Assembly (NCBI RefSeq): GCF_001552635.1
Contig: NZ_BCRO01000072.1
Coordinates: 1-64,000 of the forward strand
Length of the DNA stretch: 64,000 bases
From: Actinomadura hibisca NBRC 15177
GTDB taxonomy: Bacteria; Actinomycetota; Actinomycetes; Streptosporangiales; Streptosporangiaceae
Reading direction: 5' to 3'
Shown: piece after piece, positions 25,401 through 34,172 of the stretch
Layout: each line of letters begins with the position of its first letter
How positions within the stretch are numbered: position 1 is the stretch's first letter
The notes under the pieces: generated by a model
Seen by the model: the letters and a program-made list of their open reading frames with translations, nothing else
Database searches by the model: none
What the model was told of the DNA's origin: nothing
Position numbers and translations under genes: made by a program

Positions 25401-25862
25401 GTGCACGCACTGCCCGACCGGACGGCGATCATCGAGCTGATCGACCGCTACATGGTGAGCCTGGACGACCGCGTCTTCGACGACGCCTGGGCGCGCGCCT
25501 TCCACACCGAGGACTTCGCCGCCACCACCCCCGTGGGCGACGGCGCGGGACTCGCCGAGACGATCGAGTCGACCCGCGCCGCCGTGGGGCGCTTCGACGC
25601 CACCCAGCACTTCAGCAGCAACCACATCGTGGACCTGGACGGCGACCGCGCCCGCGTGCGCTGGTACGCGCTGATGGTCCACGTGCACCTCGCGGAGACG
25701 GCGCGGGCGCGCGGCCAGGAGCCCGGCGCGCACTTCGACGTCGGCGGCACGTTCGAGGGCGAGGCCGTGCGCACCGCCCAGGGCTGGCGGTTCCGGCGGC
25801 TGGACGTGCGGCCGGTGTGGTTCAACGGGCAGCCGCCCGTGTTCGAGCAGGCGACGGCGTGA
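25401..25862 (+). CDS. SnoaL-like / NTF2-fold protein
   Basis: Protein of 153 residues with the SnoaL_4-type NTF2 fold: RTAIIELIDRYMVSLDD at the N-terminus, then FHTEDFAATTP, QHFSSNHIVDLDGDRARVRW, and the closing GWRFRRLDVRPVWFNG. Members include small ring-modifying enzymes and uncharacterised binding proteins; no substrate can be assigned. The GTG start at 25401 has a clear TAGGAGG site. It is followed after 11 bases by the DsbA-like gene, probably as an operon. Confidence 0.85.
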   Translation: MHALPDRTAIIELIDRYMVSLDDRVFDDAWARAFHTEDFAATTPVGDGAGLAETIESTRAAVGRFDATQHFSSNHIVDLDGDRARVRWYALMVHVHLAETARARGQEPGAHFDVGGTFEGEAVRTAQGWRFRRLDVRPVWFNGQPPVFEQATA

Positions 25863-25873
25863 GGGGCGGGGAG

Positions 25874-26494
25874 ATGGGAGAGGAGACCGTGCAGATCGAG
25901 ATCGTCTTGGACGTCCCCTGCGTGTGGTCCTACTTCGCGTTCGCCCGCTTCGAGCGCGCCGCCGCCCGCCACCGAGCGCGGGGCGGCGAGGTGGCCGTCC
26001 GGTTCCTGCCCTACCAACTCGACCCGGACGCCACCGTCGAGGGCGAACCCAAGCTGGCGGTGCTGCGCCGCTCGTTCGGCGACCGCACCGACGACGCGGT
26101 CACCGGCATCACCGCCAAGGCCGCCGAGGAGGGGCTGACGTTCCGGCACGCCGGGGCCGTCATGTCCAACACCTTCGAGGCGCACCGGCTGATCGCGGTC
26201 GCCGCCGGGCAGGGCCGCGCCGAGGCGATGGTGGAGCGGCTGTTCCGCGCCCACCACACCGACGGCCTGAACGTCGCCGACCCCGCCGTGCTGCGCCGCC
26301 TCGCGGCCGAGGCCGGGGTCGAGTGGAGCGACGGGCTGGCCGCCGAGACGCGCGCCGAGCTGGCCCGGGTGCGCGCGACCGGGATCCGGGGCGTCCCGGT
26401 CTTCTCCGTGAACGGCCGCCAGCTGCCCGGCGCGCAGTCGGAGGAGACGTTGTACGCGGCACTCCAAAAAGGCGACAAATCTCTATCCGTCTAG
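25874..26494 (+). CDS. DsbA/FrnE-like thioredoxin-fold oxidoreductase
   Basis: Cytoplasmic protein of 206 residues, FrnE/DsbA-like. The active-site loop reads DVPCVWSYFAFARF, a C-x-x-S motif instead of the C-x-x-C of FrnE, so it has one redox cysteine. Other family segments are FLPYQLDPD, NTFEAHRLIAVAAGQGR, and the cis-Pro region GIRGVPVFSVNGRQLPGAQS. A monothiol mechanism, as in glutathione- or mycothiol-dependent isomerases, is possible. ATG 25874 follows GGGGCGGGG and lies 11 bases after the SnoaL-like gene. Confidence 0.87.
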   Translation: MGEETVQIEIVLDVPCVWSYFAFARFERAAARHRARGGEVAVRFLPYQLDPDATVEGEPKLAVLRRSFGDRTDDAVTGITAKAAEEGLTFRHAGAVMSNTFEAHRLIAVAAGQGRAEAMVERLFRAHHTDGLNVADPAVLRRLAAEAGVEWSDGLAAETRAELARVRATGIRGVPVFSVNGRQLPGAQSEETLYAALQKGDKSLSV

Positions 26495-26502
26495 TCCGGA
26501 TA
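26484..26502. promoter_or_regulatory. Inverted repeat before the first LAL gene
   Basis: TATCCG (26484-26489) is mirrored by CGGATA (26497-26502) across 7 bases. It straddles the stop codon of the DsbA-like gene and ends 11 bases before the ATG of the LAL regulator. It may be an operator in that promoter. Confidence 0.45.
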
Positions 26503-26513
26503 GGGTAACCGCC

Positions 26514-29234
26514 ATGCTGCACGGACGCGACGCTGAACTGGCCAGGCTCGACCGGCTGCTCCAGCAGGCCCGTGCCGGGCGGAGCGGCGTGCTGGTCCTG
26601 CGGGGCGAGGCCGGGATCGGCAAGACCGCCCTGCTGGACCACGCCGCCGCGTCCGCCGCCGACATGCGCGTGTTGCGCGCCACCGGCGTCGAGTACGAGA
26701 GCGCGCTGCCCTACGCGGGCCTGCACCTGCTGCTGCGCCGCCACCTCGGCCGCGTGGACGCGCTGCCCGAGCGGCAGGCGCGGGCCCTGCGCGACGCGCT
26801 GGCGCTCGGCGACGGCGCAGCCTCGCCCGGCGACCGCTTCCTGGTCGGGCTCGCGGTGCTGACGCTGCTGTCGGACCTGGCCGAGGAGCGGCCGCTGTTG
26901 TGCGTGCTGGACGACGCGCACTGGCTCGACGCCGCGACCGCCGAGGCGCTGCTGTTCGCGGTGCGACGGCTGGAGGCCGAGCCGATCGTGGTGCTGCTGG
27001 CCGTCCGCGACGCCGACGCGCCAATGGACGGCCCTCCGGCGTTCGCCGCGTCCGGCCTGCCCGAACTGCGGCTGGCCGGGCTGCCCGAGGACGCCGCCGC
27101 CGGGCTGCTCGCCGAGCGCGCCGCCGAGCTGCCCCGGCACGTCCGGCACGAGATCCTCACCGCCGCGATGGGCAACCCCCTGGCCCTGGTGGAGCTGCCC
27201 ACGGCGCGCCCCGAGGCGGCGGGCGGCCCGTCGGCCACCTACACCCGCGTCCGGACGGCGTTCGCCGACCGGGTCGCGGCGCTGCCCGAACCCACCCGGA
27301 CGTTGCTGCTGGTCGCCGCCGCCGACGCCCGGGGCGACGTCCAGACCGTGCTGGGCGCTGCCGCGCGGCTGGGCGCGGGCGTCGCCGACCTGGAGCCCGC
27401 CGAACGGCGCGGCCTGGTGACCTCGGCGGAAGGACGGCTGGAGTTCCGGCACCCGCTGCTGCGCGCGGCCGTCTACGAGAACGCGCCGCTCGGCGACCGG
27501 CTCGCCGCGCACCGCGCCCTCGCCGAAGCCCTCCGCGACGCCGGTGACGGCTGCGGCCGCGCCTGGCACCTCGCCAGCGCGGCGACCGGCCCGGACGAGG
27601 AGGCCGCCGCCGTCCTGGAGCAGGCCGCCGCCGAGCAGGCCGGGGGCGGCAACGCCGCCATGTCGGGGATGTACGCGCGCGCCGCCGACCTCAGCGCCGA
27701 CGCCGCCGACCGGGGCCGCCGCCTCGCGCTGGCCGCCCGCGCCGCCGCCGACGGCGGGCTGCCCGAGCAGGCCGTCGAGTACGCCGCGCGCGCCGCGCGG
27801 CACGTCGCCGACCCGTCGCTGCGCGCCGACCTGGTGCTGCTGCGCGCGACGCTCGCCGACGAGCAGGACCGCGCGGGCGAGGCCGCCCGGCTGCTGGCCG
27901 ACACCGCCGCCGAGGTCGCCCCGGCCGACCCCCGCACCGCCGGATACCTGATGTTCCAGGCCGGATCCGCCGCCGCGAACGCGGGCGACTACGCCGAGCT
28001 GGCCCGGCTCGCCGACCGCGCCGAGGAACTGGGGGTGGCCGACGCGCACCGGGTCCGGGCGCTGGTGCGGCTGTTCGCCGGGCAGAATCCGTTGGCGCGG
28101 GCCGATCCGTCCGACGGCGTCGCCGCGCTCCGCGAGCTGATCGACGGCGACGTCGCCTGCCTCGGCCCGCGCGACATGTTGCGCGCCGCGTTGTGGCACG
28201 TGATGATCGCGGACGTGGCGGGCGCGCACGCGTTCCTGGTGCCGCTGGAGCGCCGCTTCCGCGCGGACGGCGCGATCGGGCTGCTGTCGCCCGCGCTGAT
28301 GGTGCTGGCCCGCGCGCAGCTCATGCTGGGCCACCCGCGCGAGGCGCTGACGTCGGCGACCGAGGGCATGCGGATCGCCGCCGACACCGGGCAGCACCGG
28401 GTCCGCGTCTACCACGCGACCGTGCTGGCGCTGCTGGCGGCGATGCGGGGCGACGAGGCGGCGGTCGCGGAGCTGACCGCCGAGCCGCTGGCGCGCGCCG
28501 TCCCGCCGAGCAACGTGCACGCGGCGGGCGCGCTGAGCCTGCTCGACCTGGGGCTCGGGCGGCACGAAGCGGCGCTGGACCGGCTGCTGGGCGTGGTGTC
28601 GGCCGCGAACCGGCAGGGTTCTGTCGCGAGCCTGCCCGACCTGGTGGAGGCCGCCGTGCGGGCGGGGCGTGCCGGGGAGGGGCGGCAGGCCGCCGAGTGG
28701 TACCGGGACTGGGCGGCGCAGGTCGGGCAGCCGTGGACGGACGCGGTCGCGCTGCGCTGTGCGGCGCTGGTGGCGTCCGATGGGGCTGCGGGGGAGCTGT
28801 ACGCGCAGGCCGTGGAGCGGCATCGTCACGACGGCGGGATGCCGTTCGAGCGCGCTCGCACCGAGCTGCTGTACGGGGAGTGGTTGCGCCGTTCGCGCCG
28901 TCGTAACGAGGCGCGTGCGGCGTTGCGGTCCGCGTTGGAGATTTTCGAGCGGCTCGGGGCGGTGCCGTGGGCCGAGCGGGTGAGGACGGAGCTGCGTGCG
29001 TCGGGGGAGAGCATGGCGGGTGGCGCGGCGGACGCGCCCTCGGAGGACGTGTTCGCCGCGCTCACGCCGCAGGAGCTCCAGGTGGTGCGGCTGGCGGCGG
29101 CGGGGCTCAGCAACCGGGAGATCGGCGCGCAACTGTTCCTGAGCCCCCGGACGGTCGGCTACCACCTGTACAAGGTGTATCCGAAGCTCGGCGTGGCCTC
29201 GCGCGGGGAGCTGGCGCGACTCGTCACGGCGTAA
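26514..29234 (+). CDS. LAL-type LuxR family regulator with AAA ATPase domain
   Basis: Large regulator of 906 residues. The N-terminal NTPase has Walker A GEAGIGKTAL (31-40) and a Walker B-like LLCVLDDAHWLD near 130. A long TPR-like helical middle and a C-terminal LuxR HTH (LTPQELQVVRLAAAGLSNRE, IGAQLFLSPRTVGYHLYKVY) follow. This is the MalT/LAL architecture: ATP- and effector-dependent activation of nearby genes. It closely resembles the LAL protein at 31462-34092, including the last 30 residues, so the two are paralogues. It converges on the Ere-like gene. Confidence 0.93.
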   Translation: MLHGRDAELARLDRLLQQARAGRSGVLVLRGEAGIGKTALLDHAAASAADMRVLRATGVEYESALPYAGLHLLLRRHLGRVDALPERQARALRDALALGDGAASPGDRFLVGLAVLTLLSDLAEERPLLCVLDDAHWLDAATAEALLFAVRRLEAEPIVVLLAVRDADAPMDGPPAFAASGLPELRLAGLPEDAAAGLLAERAAELPRHVRHEILTAAMGNPLALVELPTARPEAAGGPSATYTRVRTAFADRVAALPEPTRTLLLVAAADARGDVQTVLGAAARLGAGVADLEPAERRGLVTSAEGRLEFRHPLLRAAVYENAPLGDRLAAHRALAEALRDAGDGCGRAWHLASAATGPDEEAAAVLEQAAAEQAGGGNAAMSGMYARAADLSADAADRGRRLALAARAAADGGLPEQAVEYAARAARHVADPSLRADLVLLRATLADEQDRAGEAARLLADTAAEVAPADPRTAGYLMFQAGSAAANAGDYAELARLADRAEELGVADAHRVRALVRLFAGQNPLARADPSDGVAALRELIDGDVACLGPRDMLRAALWHVMIADVAGAHAFLVPLERRFRADGAIGLLSPALMVLARAQLMLGHPREALTSATEGMRIAADTGQHRVRVYHATVLALLAAMRGDEAAVAELTAEPLARAVPPSNVHAAGALSLLDLGLGRHEAALDRLLGVVSAANRQGSVASLPDLVEAAVRAGRAGEGRQAAEWYRDWAAQVGQPWTDAVALRCAALVASDGAAGELYAQAVERHRHDGGMPFERARTELLYGEWLRRSRRRNEARAALRSALEIFERLGAVPWAERVRTELRASGESMAGGAADAPSEDVFAALTPQELQVVRLAAAGLSNREIGAQLFLSPRTVGYHLYKVYPKLGVASRGELARLVTA

Positions 29235-29252
29235 CGCGCGGGCGCGCGAGGC

Positions 29253-29354
29253 GGGGCGGGCGTCATAGCGGCGTCGGTGGCGTCACCTCGCGCACGTGCG
29301 CGAGGGGCGGGTGTCATAGCGGCTTCGGCGGTGTCACCTCGCGCACGTGCGCGA
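29253..29354. repeat. Tandem 51-bp duplication of the Ere-like gene 3' end
   Basis: Copy A (29253-29303) and copy B (29304-29354) are adjacent and agree at 47 of 51 bases. Copy B contains the last codons and stop of the Ere-like gene. Copy A repeats them beyond the stop, including a second in-phase-looking TGA. A weaker third partial copy is visible just before 29253 (CGCGCGGGCGCGCGAG). Confidence 0.85.
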
Positions 29355-30444
29355 CCACGTCGAACAGCGTGCCGAGCGCGCCGCCCTCCATGACGTGGTC
29401 GGCGTCGTCCTCGGGCCGGTAGCCGGGGCCGATCACGCGGATGGGGCCGGGCTCGGTGAACGGGCCGTCCCGCACGTCCAGCAGGTAGCGTTCCGGGCCG
29501 GTCGCCAGTACGGCGTCGGCCGTTCCGGCGGGGAGCGGCGGCACGGCGAGGCGGCCGTAGATGGTGCCGTGGTCGAAGGTCAGCGCGACCGACAGGTAGC
29601 GCGCGCCCAGCTCGTGGCGCAGGTGGCCGCCGGTGTTGCGGCGCTCGTGGGGGCCGCTGACCAGGTGTTCCCCGGCGGCGGTGTGCGCGATGCCGCCCCA
29701 GTAGACGATCTTCTCGCCGGTGCGGCGGTGCCACCACAACAACGTCTCGGCCATCCGGCGCTCGACGGACGGGAGGTCGAGGGGCCGGGCGTGGAAGCAG
29801 TGGAAGTCGGCGATGCCCTGCGCGTACCAGGCGGCGAGGCCGTCCCCGGGCAGGCCGGCGACCAGCCGGGCCGCGCGCTCGGCGCGTTCGATGTGCGGTT
29901 GTTTGTCGGGCAGCGCGCGGTAGGCGGCCACGTGCTCGTCGATGCCGCCGGTGGGGCGCAGCGGCGCGTAGAGGGTGGTCAGCTCGGCTAGGCGGTCGGG
30001 CGCGTGCTCGCGGACGTGCTCGGTGACCAGGTCGTAGGCGACGGCGCGGGTGGCGGTGAAGTCCATGCCGATGACGCGCACCGGGTCGTCGGGGTGGCGC
30101 TCGTTGAACGCGCGGAGCCAGGCCAGCGCGTCGCGCACCTCCCCGACCTGCCAGGGCTGCCACGCCTCGCCCAGGAGTTTCCGCAGGTCACCGGTGCCGG
30201 TATGCAGGTGGTCGTCCAGGAGGAGGGCGGTGGTCCAGTCGTCCTCCAGCGCCAGCGTCCGGAAGCCCAGCTCCTCCACGAGGAAGATCAGCATCCGGCG
30301 CTGGAGGTCGAACAGCTCGTGCGCGCCGCGCGTGGCGGTGCCGAGGCCGACGACGGCGGCGTCACGGGCCGGGCCCCGCAGCGCCTCGGGGGCGAGCGGG
30401 GCCGCGTTCCGGCTGATCCAGCGGGTGATGTCGGTGTCGTTCAT
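29314..30444 (-). CDS. Erythromycin esterase-like protein with altered active site
   Basis: From ATG 30444 the protein has 376 residues and the Ere fold: VVGLGTATRGAHELFDLQRR at 31-50, FRTLALEDDW at 61-70, IGMDF near 125 and KIVYWGGIAHTAAGEH at 245-260. In Ere enzymes the first motif is G-E-x-T-H-G and the later one W-A-H-N-x-H. Here Thr36 and Arg39 stand where the catalytic Glu and His belong, Gly251 replaces the first His of the second motif, and Glu67 and His254 remain. Canonical macrolide hydrolysis is therefore doubtful. It is the last gene of a minus-strand group: LAL regulator, hydrolase, this gene. Confidence 0.85.
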   Translation of the reverse strand: MNDTDITRWISRNAAPLAPEALRGPARDAAVVGLGTATRGAHELFDLQRRMLIFLVEELGFRTLALEDDWTTALLLDDHLHTGTGDLRKLLGEAWQPWQVGEVRDALAWLRAFNERHPDDPVRVIGMDFTATRAVAYDLVTEHVREHAPDRLAELTTLYAPLRPTGGIDEHVAAYRALPDKQPHIERAERAARLVAGLPGDGLAAWYAQGIADFHCFHARPLDLPSVERRMAETLLWWHRRTGEKIVYWGGIAHTAAGEHLVSGPHERRNTGGHLRHELGARYLSVALTFDHGTIYGRLAVPPLPAGTADAVLATGPERYLLDVRDGPFTEPGPIRVIGPGYRPEDDADHVMEGGALGTLFDVVAHVREVTPPKPL

Positions 30445-30483
30445 GGTTCGACGGTAGGAACGCGGCCCCCGGCGCGGCATCTG

Positions 30484-31386
30484 TCACGTGACCGGTGTGT
30501 GGTCGATGATCGCCTCGGCCAGCGGCCGGACGGTCGGCGCGGTCATCAGGTGGCCCATGTCCTGGACCATCAGCAGGCGGCCGTTCCGGACACCCTCGGC
30601 GATGAGCGCGCTGTGGCCGGTCTTGCAGGGCTCGTGGGTGCCCTCGATCGCCAGCGTCGGGGCCTCGATCTTCTCCAGCGCCCCGACCGGCTCGAACGCG
30701 GGGTCGGCCTGGAAGGCGCGCTGGTGGTTGGCCTCCGAGCCGGGGCGGCGGGCGCGGTCGAAGACGCGCTCCTCCAGGCGGCGCTGCTCGTCCTCGTCGA
30801 AGGGCAGGGCGGTGCCGTTCATGACGCGGGCCGTGGCGATCGCGAAGTCGATCAGCGCGGCGCGCTCGGGCGCGGGCGGCGTGACCTGGGTGAAGTACTC
30901 GACGAACTCGCGGCGCGGGAACGGCAGGTCGTCGTCGGCGGGGGTGGCCTGGCCGGTCAGCGCCCGCATGAGGGTGCGGCCCTCCTGCCCGCCGAGCGGG
31001 GACGACCCGATGGTGGTGAGGGTCAGCACGCGTTCGGGGTGGTCGGCGGCGACCCACTGGGCCAGCAGGCCGCCCGCCGAGTGGCCGACCAGGTGGGCGG
31101 CGGCGATGCCGTAGCCGTCGAGGACGGCGAGGATGTCGTCCTTGCCGTCGGCCCAGGTGTAGGGCTCGGCGTCGAAGTCGATCGCGCTGGAGCGGCCGGT
31201 GTCGCGCTGGTCGAAGCGGATGGCGCGGCGGCCCGCCGCGACCAGCCGCCCGACCAGGGCGTCCGGCCAGGTGACGCTGGAGGACATGGAGCCCGGGACC
31301 AGCAGGATCGGCGGGTGCGCCGCGTCCCCGAACTCCTCGGTCCACAGCTCGACGGTTCCGTTGGTGATGATGCGCTCGGCAGCCAT
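30484..31386 (-). CDS. Alpha/beta hydrolase, RdmC methylesterase-like
   Basis: Protein of 300 residues. The alpha/beta hydrolase features are LLVPGSMSSSVTWPDAL, RFDQRDTGRSS, the nucleophile elbow GHSAGG (about 107-112), APTLAIEGTHEP near the acid position and a C-terminal QDMGHLMTAP with the catalytic His. The RFDQRDTGRS segment is typical of RdmC-like anthracycline/polyketide methylesterases, but many relatives have other substrates. GAAGGAG precedes the ATG. It lies 75 bases downstream of the LAL regulator and 39 bases upstream of the Ere-like gene. Confidence 0.9.
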   Translation of the reverse strand: MAAERIITNGTVELWTEEFGDAAHPPILLVPGSMSSSVTWPDALVGRLVAAGRRAIRFDQRDTGRSSAIDFDAEPYTWADGKDDILAVLDGYGIAAAHLVGHSAGGLLAQWVAADHPERVLTLTTIGSSPLGGQEGRTLMRALTGQATPADDDLPFPRREFVEYFTQVTPPAPERAALIDFAIATARVMNGTALPFDEDEQRRLEERVFDRARRPGSEANHQRAFQADPAFEPVGALEKIEAPTLAIEGTHEPCKTGHSALIAEGVRNGRLLMVQDMGHLMTAPTVRPLAEAIIDHTPVT

Positions 31387-31461
31387 ACGTTTCTCGCTCC
31401 TTCGGTTCGTTGTTGCTGAGTAAGAGCTTGCCGGGGCGCGGTACGGGAGCCATCCGTAGGA

Positions 31462-34092
31462 CTACTGGGCATCACCGGCCACGTGGCGGACGAGTTCGGT
31501 ACGGGAGGCGACGCCGAGCTTCGGGTAGATCTTGTAGAGGTGGTACTCGACGGTGCGGGGGCTGAGGAACAGGCGGGCGGCGACGTCCTTGTTGGACGCG
31601 CCTTCGGCGACCAGGCGGGCGATGCGCAGTTCCTGGGGCGTCAGCGAGTTGAGGGCGTCGGCCTCAGGGGCGGCGGAGGTCTCCCCGGCGGCGCGCAACT
31701 CTTCCAGCGCGCGCTTGGCCCACGGGTCTGCGCCTAGGCGCTGGAAGGTTTCTGCGGCGGTCCGTAGGGGTTGGCGCGCTTCCCCGGCGCGGTGCACGCG
31801 GCGGAGGCGTTCCCCATACAGGAGGGCCGTGCGGGCGTGCTCGAACGGCGATCCGTTGTGGAGGCCGAGGGCTTCTTCGTAGAGGGGGAGCGCTTTTTCG
31901 CCGTCTGCTACGAGGGCTTGGCAGCGGGCTACCAGCGCGCGTGATTCGTCGGTCTGCGCGGTTGAGGACCACTGCGTGTAGGCGGCGACGGCTTCGTGGG
32001 CGGCGGCCGTCTCGCCGCAGCCCATGGCGGCCTCCACGCGGTCAGGAGTGGAGCGCCACACGGTCGTCGGGTGGCCCGCGCCGGGACCGGCCGAGACCAG
32101 CGCCGCGAACCGCGAGTGCGCGGACGCGAACCGGCCCAGGCCGAGGTCCAGCAGGCCGAGCGCGTAGGAGGCGACGCTGACGCGGAGGCCGACGCGGTGC
32201 GGGACGGCGATGGCGAGGGCGTCGGCCGCGTACCGCTCGCACTCCTCCTGCTGGCCGCGCACGGCGGCGACGGCGGCGAGGTTGGCCAGGTGGGCGGCTT
32301 CGGAGTTGGCATAGCCCGCCTCGCGCGCGAGGGTGAGGCCCTCTTCGGCGATGGAGGCGCTGAGGGCGAAACGGCCGCTGAGGCGTTCGGCGGTCGCGAC
32401 GTACTCCAGCACGACGGGGAGCTGCCCGACCATGCCCGAGACGCGCGCGACCCGGCCCGCGCGCACGATGAAGTCGGTGGCCATGTCGATCTCGCCCAGG
32501 TAGCCGGCGGCGGCCGACGCCCACAGCAGGTCGGCGGCCTCGGCTCGTTCGACGGGCCGCGCCAGGGCCTCCCGCAGGACGGCTCCGCCGCGCTCGCGGT
32601 CGCCGCCGAGCAGCGCGCCGATGCCGACGAGCATCCCGCGCAGGAAACCGTCCTCCAAATGGGCGGCCCGCTCGCCGACCTCGATGATGGCCGCGACGTC
32701 CCCGACGACTCCGGCGGCCTCTCCGGCATCGGCGAGCAGTTCGAGGGTGGGTCCGGCCTCCAGGAAGATGCGCAGGGCCTCCGCCGCGTCGCCGGAGTTC
32801 AGCTCGAAGCGGCCCTTGAGCTGGGCGGCCTCGGTGCGCAGGTCCGCGCCGCCCAGCTCGCGGGCCGCCGCCAGGCACGTCTGGGCCTGGCCGGGGCGTC
32901 CGCCGAGCCAGGCCGCGCGCGCCGCGTCGAGCAGCCGCCGGGCCCGGGTCGGGCGGTCGGGGGTGAGGTCGGCGGCGCGGCGGAGGGCCGTGGCGGCGTC
33001 GCCGTAGCCGCCGCGCCCTTGGGCTCGCCGGGCGGCTTCGGCCAGCTCGGCGGCGACGGCCTCGTCACGGCCGAGGGCGGCTTCGGCGCGGTGCCAGGCG
33101 CGGCGGTCGGGGTCGTCCAGGACGGCGGCGAGGGCGGCGTGGGCGCGCCGCCGTTCGGCGGGTTCGGCGGCGGTGTAGGCGGCCGAGCGGATCAACGGGT
33201 GGCGGAACCGCAGCTCGGCACCGTCGATGCGCACCAGCCCGGCGCTTTCCACGGCTTCGAGGGCCTCGGCGGTACCGGAAGCATCCAGCACGGCGTCCAG
33301 ATCACCGCGCCCTTCAGCGGCCGCGACGAGCAGCAACCAGCGGGCGTCCGCTTCCAGTCCCGCGATCTGGTCGCCGAACAGGTCCGCGCCGACCGGCAGC
33401 GGGTCGGGCAGGGCTTCCCGTCCCGCGAGCTGCGCGGCGCTGAGCCGTTCCCGGGCCTCGCGCAGCGCGAGCGCGTTGCCGTCGGTCAACGCCACGAGCC
33501 GCTCGACGACAGACGGCGCGGCCCCCTCAAGCAGGCGTCCGGCACTTTCCAGATCGAGCCCCCCGATCCGCAGATCGGGCACACCACCGACGGCACCCCC
33601 GCCCCGAACGGCGATCAGCAGCGCGATCCCGTCGTCACGGACGCGCCGGGCGGCGAAGGCCAGCGCGTCCGCCGAGGCGCGGTCGGCCCACTGGAAGTCG
33701 TCCACCAGGCAGAGCAGGCCGCCGTCCCCGGCGGCCTCGGCGAGCAGCGACACGACGCCCGCCGCGACCAGGAAACGCGCGTCCGCAGGGGGCGCGGCCA
33801 GTCCCAGCGCGCCCCGGACGGCGTCCCGCTGCGGCCCGGGAAGGGCGTCCACCAGATCGACCACCGGATTGAGCAACTGGTGCAGGACGGCGAACGCCAA
33901 TCCCTGCTCGGCCTCGCTCCCGGCCGCGCGCAGGACGCGCAGCCCCGAAGCGGCCCCGGCGGCGTACTCCAGCAGCGCCGACTTTCCGATCCCAGCGGCC
34001 CCGCGCAGCACCAGCGCATGCCCCGAACCGGCCCGCGCACCGGCGATGACCTGGTCGATCGCGGCCTGTTCCGTCCCCCGTCCAACCAACAT
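31462..34092 (-). CDS. LAL-type LuxR family regulator with AAA ATPase domain
   Basis: Regulator of 876 residues from ATG 34092 (MLVGRGTEQAAI). Walker A is GAAGIGKSAL (31-40) and a Walker B-like LLCLVDDFQWAD follows near 125. A long TPR-like middle is followed by the C-terminal HTH (LTPQELRIARLVAEGASNKD, VAARLFLSPRTVEYHLYKIY). It is paralogous to the LAL protein at 26514. It heads a minus-strand group with the hydrolase and Ere-like genes and probably activates them. The open frame extends upstream to 34200 but only as antisense of the next gene. Confidence 0.92.
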   Translation of the reverse strand: MLVGRGTEQAAIDQVIAGARAGSGHALVLRGAAGIGKSALLEYAAGAASGLRVLRAAGSEAEQGLAFAVLHQLLNPVVDLVDALPGPQRDAVRGALGLAAPPADARFLVAAGVVSLLAEAAGDGGLLCLVDDFQWADRASADALAFAARRVRDDGIALLIAVRGGGAVGGVPDLRIGGLDLESAGRLLEGAAPSVVERLVALTDGNALALREARERLSAAQLAGREALPDPLPVGADLFGDQIAGLEADARWLLLVAAAEGRGDLDAVLDASGTAEALEAVESAGLVRIDGAELRFRHPLIRSAAYTAAEPAERRRAHAALAAVLDDPDRRAWHRAEAALGRDEAVAAELAEAARRAQGRGGYGDAATALRRAADLTPDRPTRARRLLDAARAAWLGGRPGQAQTCLAAARELGGADLRTEAAQLKGRFELNSGDAAEALRIFLEAGPTLELLADAGEAAGVVGDVAAIIEVGERAAHLEDGFLRGMLVGIGALLGGDRERGGAVLREALARPVERAEAADLLWASAAAGYLGEIDMATDFIVRAGRVARVSGMVGQLPVVLEYVATAERLSGRFALSASIAEEGLTLAREAGYANSEAAHLANLAAVAAVRGQQEECERYAADALAIAVPHRVGLRVSVASYALGLLDLGLGRFASAHSRFAALVSAGPGAGHPTTVWRSTPDRVEAAMGCGETAAAHEAVAAYTQWSSTAQTDESRALVARCQALVADGEKALPLYEEALGLHNGSPFEHARTALLYGERLRRVHRAGEARQPLRTAAETFQRLGADPWAKRALEELRAAGETSAAPEADALNSLTPQELRIARLVAEGASNKDVAARLFLSPRTVEYHLYKIYPKLGVASRTELVRHVAGDAQ

Positions 34093-34172
34093 GCGCCGAT
34101 TCTCCCTGCTGCAACAGTGAACGCGACAGGCGCGTCCTGGGGAGTACAGAGAGGAACGAACGAAGGAGCCCG

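Noticed and set aside
26160-29165. About 1000-codon minus-strand frame opposite the first LAL regulator
   Set aside because: The composition is Arg/Gln/His/Gly-rich with no motif, and the opposite strand has an intact Walker A and LuxR HTH.
29314-34092. Macrolide biosynthetic or resistance gene cluster
   Set aside because: Only an Ere-like protein with altered catalytic residues and a hydrolase are present; there is no polyketide synthase, glycosyltransferase or rRNA methylase.
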